Assembly (NCBI GenBank): GCA_028023455.1
Contig: JAQFVV010000064.1
Location: forward strand, 1,957,825-2,021,824
Direction of reading: 5' to 3'
DNA: 64,000 nt
DNA from: Epiperipatus broadwayi
Taxonomy: Eukaryota > Onychophora > Udeonychophora > Euonychophora > Peripatidae
The notes below the pieces were generated by a model. That model made no database searches, was not told the DNA's origin, and saw only the letters and a program-made list of their open reading frames with translations. Positions 58,854 through 64,000 of this stretch are shown piece by piece (the first letter of the stretch is position 1; every line of letters starts with the position of its first letter). Made by a program: the position numbers and the translations under genes.

Positions 58854-59889
58854 TATATATATAATACATTGATTCTTTGCTATTATTATAAGTAATATAA
58901 AGACACTATAATAGAGAATAAAGTATAAAATTAATTTCATGAACCAAATATACTTTTAACTAGCATTATGACACGTGCTGAAACTATACATAGAATTTTA
59001 AATTAATTTTATAGTTCATTCTCTTTTAAGGTACTTATATATACTTGTAATGCTAAGCACAATCAGTTTTCTCAATATGAAATCGGTTACAGTAAATAAT
59101 ATGCACCTCCACTTTAGTACTCAACAATATTTTGATAAGAAAATGAAATCATTTTCCTATTATATATAAAGAAGATTGCCATCAATAATGAAGACAGAGA
59201 AAGTGAATATTAATTAATCCAATTGCTTTATTGTTTTTATATTGATCAGACAGATTGATTTTTTTTTAAAATTTAATGGCCCAAGTAAGATCATTGGTGA
59301 TTTTGCATAGATTTTGATGTTTTGTGTATTACAGTGGCACTGTGATCACTACATCATCTTTACATTGTTTAAGTCTACATATAATCTTAAATTGCAGTCT
59401 GATGTTTCTTTATTTAGGCAGCTTCAGTTCAAGTGTATTAGTTGAAAAAAAATATCTGAAGATGTGTGCATTATGATTTTATGCAATGATAATAACCATT
59501 GGATGATTGAAAACAGTCTACTTGAATAATAATGCTATATGCAGCCTAGATGTCAATAGAATGAAATGCCTTTATCAAATGGTGAAATAATTATTTTTTT
59601 TAATTTAACAATGATAAATAATATTTTTAGTTATAATATTTTTTTCTTTTTTTGATGATAACTAAGCCTAAACTTATCTTAGCTTTAATAACATTAAATT
59701 AAAATATCTAATATTTTATTCTACTAATGTTTTCAGTAGGAAAATTTATTAATGACTAATATTTCATTCTAACAACTTTTTGAATTTGGTGGATAAGAAT
59801 TCTATTTTAAAATTTATTTTCATATTTTTAAAATATCACATATGAACTTTTAAAATGTATATCAAAAATGGATAATAGCTAAAATAAAA
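58854..59889. other. AT-rich DNA, no gene
   Basis: Nothing recognised. Confidence 0.5.
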
Positions 59890-60560
59890 GGGGACAGATT
59901 TAGATTCAGTAAACTAAGGGAGTTTAAATTGGAAATTCCAGAAATAGCTGTAAAATTATTCAATACTTCAAGATTTTCACTCTTTAGCCAGAGAGTTATA
60001 TCAACTGTAACTTGAAACTTTGAAGAATCCAGACCTATCTGTTCAACAAACTCAAGATTCTAATTAATTATTTATACTGATACACATATAACCATGCACT
60101 GCTAAGTATAAAGTTACCTTGTAGAAAGAGATTTGTCACCCATGGAGCTGTAACCACCAAAATGAATTCAACACAAAATAGCCTCAAGACACTAGAAACT
60201 TTACTACTTGGATCTAAAAATTCAGGTCACCATTATGCACATTCCAGAACATTCTAACTCAACCAATTGGATCATGAACTATAGAAATAAGAACTATGTA
60301 CAATCCTTTTAGGACATTTCCCTTTATGGTCTCTTGATTTCTCCTAGGTTGACATCATATGATTAATTTTATGTATCTATTTATTTTTTTATTTTTTTTA
60401 CCATAGGTCAGAAAGGGGTTATATGTATTCTTGATATACTAGAAAGGGAGGAAATATTGCTAGTTTAATTTTAAATAAAATAAAATATAGGTCAGGTATG
60501 AACTTCCTTGTGAATGAATTTGATCATCATCAAAGTTAGAAATAAGATTTTATGTTTTAC
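59890..60560. repeat. Dispersed repeat, uninterrupted copy
   Basis: Colinear with the sequence flanking the ribozyme array: the left part matches about 39750-39800 weakly, the right part matches 41730-42260 better (CACCCATGGAGCTGTAA, TTTTAGGACATTT, CTAGGTTGACATCAT). Between TAATTAATTATTTATA and ACCATGC there is no array, so this copy serves as an empty-site reference. Confidence 0.5.
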
Positions 60561-62499
60561 AGCATTAAATACCAACACTTATACATTTACACTGTTATTT
60601 GTTGTTTGTTTGTTGATCCTAATCATTTTATCATTTAGTTGTTTTTTAGTAGGTGTGAATAATCTTTCCTATCATTATAGAAATAAATCATAATAAAAGG
60701 GGGAGGGCAAATCATGATTATGGTATTTAACATGAACCAACCTGCAAATATGTTGGAAACAGAGAATTATGATTTACTAAATTTTAAATTAGTAAGCAAG
60801 TATATATATATATATATTTATAAATAATAACAAATTTTAAAATTTCATTTTTATATTGATATTGAATAATTATTCTTTGAGTAAAAAAGAGGGATTGGGT
60901 TAATAAATATCAACTGTACTGATCAAAGAATAGTCATAGATATCTAAACGAATCAATTGCTATTGTTATATTTTCTCATTGAATAAATTGGAATAAATAT
61001 GAATAAATCTGTTAAATATATGATTACTAATTAAAGACGGTCATTTCATTTTTTTTATTCATTTATGCCCAATGAAATAAAGATGTATTCCTGAAGTGAA
61101 ATATTGTGTGTCTTCTCCCTAAGCCAATATTCTGAGATAAATAGAATTTAGGGGTGGATAAGTGCATGTGAGATATCTGAGATATATTCATATGCAAGAA
61201 ACATCATCTCCTTGAATTGAAATCCGGGTGGTTATGAGTTTAGAAGTTTAGGAACCCTAGATACACTTTCTCATCCACTATGACTTATATATATATATAT
61301 ATATAGTTATTATTCTTCAATACCGATATTCCTTCAAAATGTTATAGTTAAATATTAATAAATATAGTTAACTAAATATATAAACAGTACAAATTTTAAA
61401 AATATTTAAACAAATTTTTTTATATCCATCTAGAAGCTCTTTTCGATTAACTCCATAATCTTCATCAACTAATACTAATTCTTTTTTTTTCAAGGTATCT
61501 TTAACACACACTTTCAAAAAATATATATAAGATATCAATTATAGGATTAATAGTTATACTTCTAATGCAATTTTGTAACATAATTTGATACGATTTTTAT
61601 AGATGTTTGACTTCTAAATAACTTTTTTGATAATAATTAATAGATAATCAACTAAAGCATAGTAGAGTGTTTATTAAAATCTGAGCAATCATTTACTTCT
61701 TATTAAAAGTATAAACATTTGTTATAATACATATTATATATCTAGGAGACAGTTATTATATGTTATATATGAATACATAAGTGGTAATTATCATATGTTA
61801 TAAATAAATTATGAACAAGTAGATACATTTACATTTAGATAATATATGCACTCTGAGTTGCATTAAGCTTTTCATAGGCCCTAGGCACTTTTTAATTTAT
61901 TAAATATAATATTTAAGTTGACGTTTTTAAGTACCTTGAAAATAATTTAACACATATTAATTGAAACAATATAATTATTATGTATTTCATAATTAAATAT
62001 AATATGTATAGAATCCATAACATTAATTTTTCAGTTAAACAATAAATTAGAATGTGTAAGGAGGCGTCTCGTATGTTATCGCCTGTTAGCTATTACGTCG
62101 CATGAGTCAGGGTCAATTGGGGTAATATATTTAGTTTTGATTGTTTTATATGCCTAGCGTTTGGTTGATTAGTGTCACACATCCTGTCATTTTGTGCATA
62201 ACATTATGAAATATGCACAAGTTTGCGTATTTTATAGTGTGTGACCAACAAAAACATCGCTTTTAAGATTTAGTTATTGAAAAAGATTCTATAAAATAGG
62301 TAAGTTATTGATAATATTAATATTATTCACACAAATTTAATCCAATTGGGGATACAGCTGATTTCTTATGGCCTATTGTATTATCAATTTACTATAATTT
62401 ACTATTCACAGAAAAAAAAATTGTTTACATAGTTTCAATTTATTTATACAATAATATATATATATTATCAAGATAATAATAATTATTTTTTAGTTCCAA
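60561..62499. other. AT-rich DNA with one GIY-YIG-element-related scrap
   Basis: About 61430-61490 on the minus strand reads VDEDYGVNRKELLDGYKK, resembling the VLVDKDYEDS segment at the outer ends of the 47.9-48.8-kb palindrome, so it is probably a remnant of the same element family. TA microsatellites are at 60801-60818 and 61286-61305. No host gene seen. Confidence 0.4.
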
Positions 62500-64000
62500 A
62501 ATGTTTGATGGATACAAACAAATCAATGAATATGTTACTCAAAATCCTTGGGAAGAAAAAAAAGAGGAAGTTTGAAAAAAAAAATAAAATAAAAGGATCG
62601 ATTTTAAATTTTGTTACAAAACCAACTAATAAATTCGAAATCTCTTCAAGTTACAATTTAGTAAAAGCACTAAACTGCAAACCATTCAGATTCTGTTTCA
62701 CAAATAAATCCAGGGATAGTAATTGAAAAGCAAGCCGATTCAATGGGTTTTAATACTAGCGGAGAAAACAGTAAAAGGTTAAGAAGATTCTATTTTATAA
62801 GAAAATTCAAAACTATTGATATCAAAAAGTCAAGATGAATGCATTAGTAATGAATATGAAGAGATTGACTCTATAAAGTGTTGAACTCAGAGGAACTGCA
62901 AGAAATTACAACGCAAGGTACAATAAGAACAAAGTAATTGTGCATGTTCAGACAATACATTTGATTCTGAAACGCAAATAGAATATGATAATAAAACTGG
63001 ATTTTAAAATGACACTCAGCAATGACCCAGCTGACTGGATTGTCACAGCTGATTTAAAATCTATTCTAACCAAAATCTTTCCTCCCAGAGTATTGATAAA
63101 AAAATTTGGTCTTAAGATTAGACAGATTAGTGAAAAGATGAGATATGCTAGATAATAATTTTTCATAAAAAAATTAAGTAATTGAGAAACAATGCCAAGG
63201 CAATGGATGATTTATTTGCCTTTTTGATGAAATATATTATGTTTATAAGCTATTTACGCATTCAACTGGAAATCAATTTATAAACAAAATGCTACAGCTA
63301 GAATTACATTACAAGAAAAATCTAAACAAGGTATTTAATCTATATCTAATTTACATCAACATAAAACAAGAGTAGATGTACTGCAAAAAGAAAATGAAAA
63401 GTTTATTTGTACTGGACTGAGGTATTAAAGGTAGTAGTAGCTATTATAAAATATTTGGCTGCAAGAGGATTAGCATTTCATGATGATTTAACTGAACCCA
63501 ATATCCCAAGAATGAAAATTTTCTAGGCTGCATTGATTTATTATCAGAATTTGATCTTTTCCTTAGAAATCCTATTTGAAAATATGGAAATCCTGGTAAA
63601 GGTAATGTTCCCTATGTGATAAATTTAAAAACATATTAGGATCTAAAGTAATCTATAACATTGTTTCTGAAATGAAAGAAAATATTATGGAATCGATATG
63701 ATTCAATACCAGATATGAACACAATGGACAATATGTTGAAAGATTTCAGAAATTTGTCCCAATGGAAAATATGATGGAAAATATTTATTTGATATTCTAA
63801 GCAATGGACATAGAAATAAAAGATTGCGGATCACAATCACATGACTCATATTTCAATGCAAGCAATATTAGTGGGCTGTATAATGGCATTCAAGAAAGAA
63901 TGTTGGAAACTAGCAATTTGCAATATGGGGTCCTTGTGCATCTCATAATTTACATTTGATAGAGGTAGTTACTTCAGAATTGTTTTGGAATTTTGCAAAA
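62500..64000 (+). pseudogene. hAT-superfamily transposase relic, ZMYM1/DUF4371 type (truncated by window)
   Basis: Frameshifted transposase-derived protein of the group usually named zinc finger MYM-type protein 1-like. Readable pieces in order: a basic N-terminus (62505-62726); NDPADWIVTADLKS (about 63020-63065), the start of the TTF-type zinc-finger region; WTEVLKVVVAIIKYLAARGLAFHDDL (about 63410-63490), a DUF4371 landmark; YGNPGKGNV (about 63580-63610); and near the right edge GCIMAFKKE and the parallel frame with ASNISGLYNGIQERM. At least four frame changes and several stops show it is dead. It continues past the window end. Either a hAT transposon relic or a decayed copy of a domesticated gene family; the first is more likely. 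Confidence 0.7.

Overview
This is a strongly AT-rich stretch of an animal nuclear genome. It is full of homopolymer runs and TA, AAT, TTG and AG microsatellites, and interspersed repeats dominate it. There is no operon-like packing, no ribosome binding sites, no CRISPR and no rRNA. Host coding sequence is sparse: an intronless rhodopsin-class GPCR on the minus strand (about 23.55-24.51 kb, broken by a perfect 25-bp tandem duplication) and the last exon of a protein tyrosine kinase on the minus strand (54.87-55.12 kb, preceded by a clear splice acceptor). A CpG-richer patch at 35.5-36.0 kb has promoter-type motifs and a splice donor. Kinase and GPCR point to a metazoan. I cannot fix the lineage: AT-rich cnidarians, flatworms, molluscs and chelicerates all fit.

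Layout. 0.7-11.3 kb is a nest of retrotransposons. Ty3/Gypsy gag remnants (0.73-1.07 kb) and pol remnants (9.7-11.3 kb) lie outside a pair of about 1-kb LTR-like direct repeats (1.28-2.29 and 8.03-9.02 kb). These enclose a coiled-coil ORF, and an RTE-type non-LTR element (3.906-7.147 kb, 9-bp target duplication) is inserted in that element. 13.8-18.5 kb is a decayed LINE with zinc-knuckle ORF1, endonuclease and RT remains. 20.0-20.9 kb is another Gypsy gag-protease relic. 21.2 kb is a tRNA-derived SINE, abutting a complete 1.88-kb miniature LTR retrotransposon on the minus strand (21.308-23.190 kb) with PBS, polypurine tract and 5-bp TSD.

25-34 kb holds further SINE copies, inverted repeats, a hAT-type MITE with 8-bp TSD (31.065-31.462 kb) and a roughly 330-bp tandem repeat split by a SINE. 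38.295-38.556 kb is a fold-back MITE. 39.80-41.71 kb is the most interesting locus: about five copies of a 397-399-bp unit arranged head-to-head, each holding a motif with the complete layout of a type I hammerhead ribozyme. This is the architecture of animal retrozymes (small tandem, non-coding, ribozyme-processed retroelements). It appears inserted into an older repeat whose uninterrupted relative lies at 59.9-60.6 kb.

47.3-48.8 kb contains two inverted-repeat structures built from GIY-YIG endonuclease fragments, as expected of Penelope-like elements. 57.722-58.851 kb is a pogo/Tigger-like non-autonomous DNA transposon. 62.5 kb to the right edge is a frameshifted hAT transposase of the ZMYM1/DUF4371 type, truncated by the window end. 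The genes do not form a shared pathway. The window reads as intergenic or intronic repeat-rich DNA around two or three host loci.
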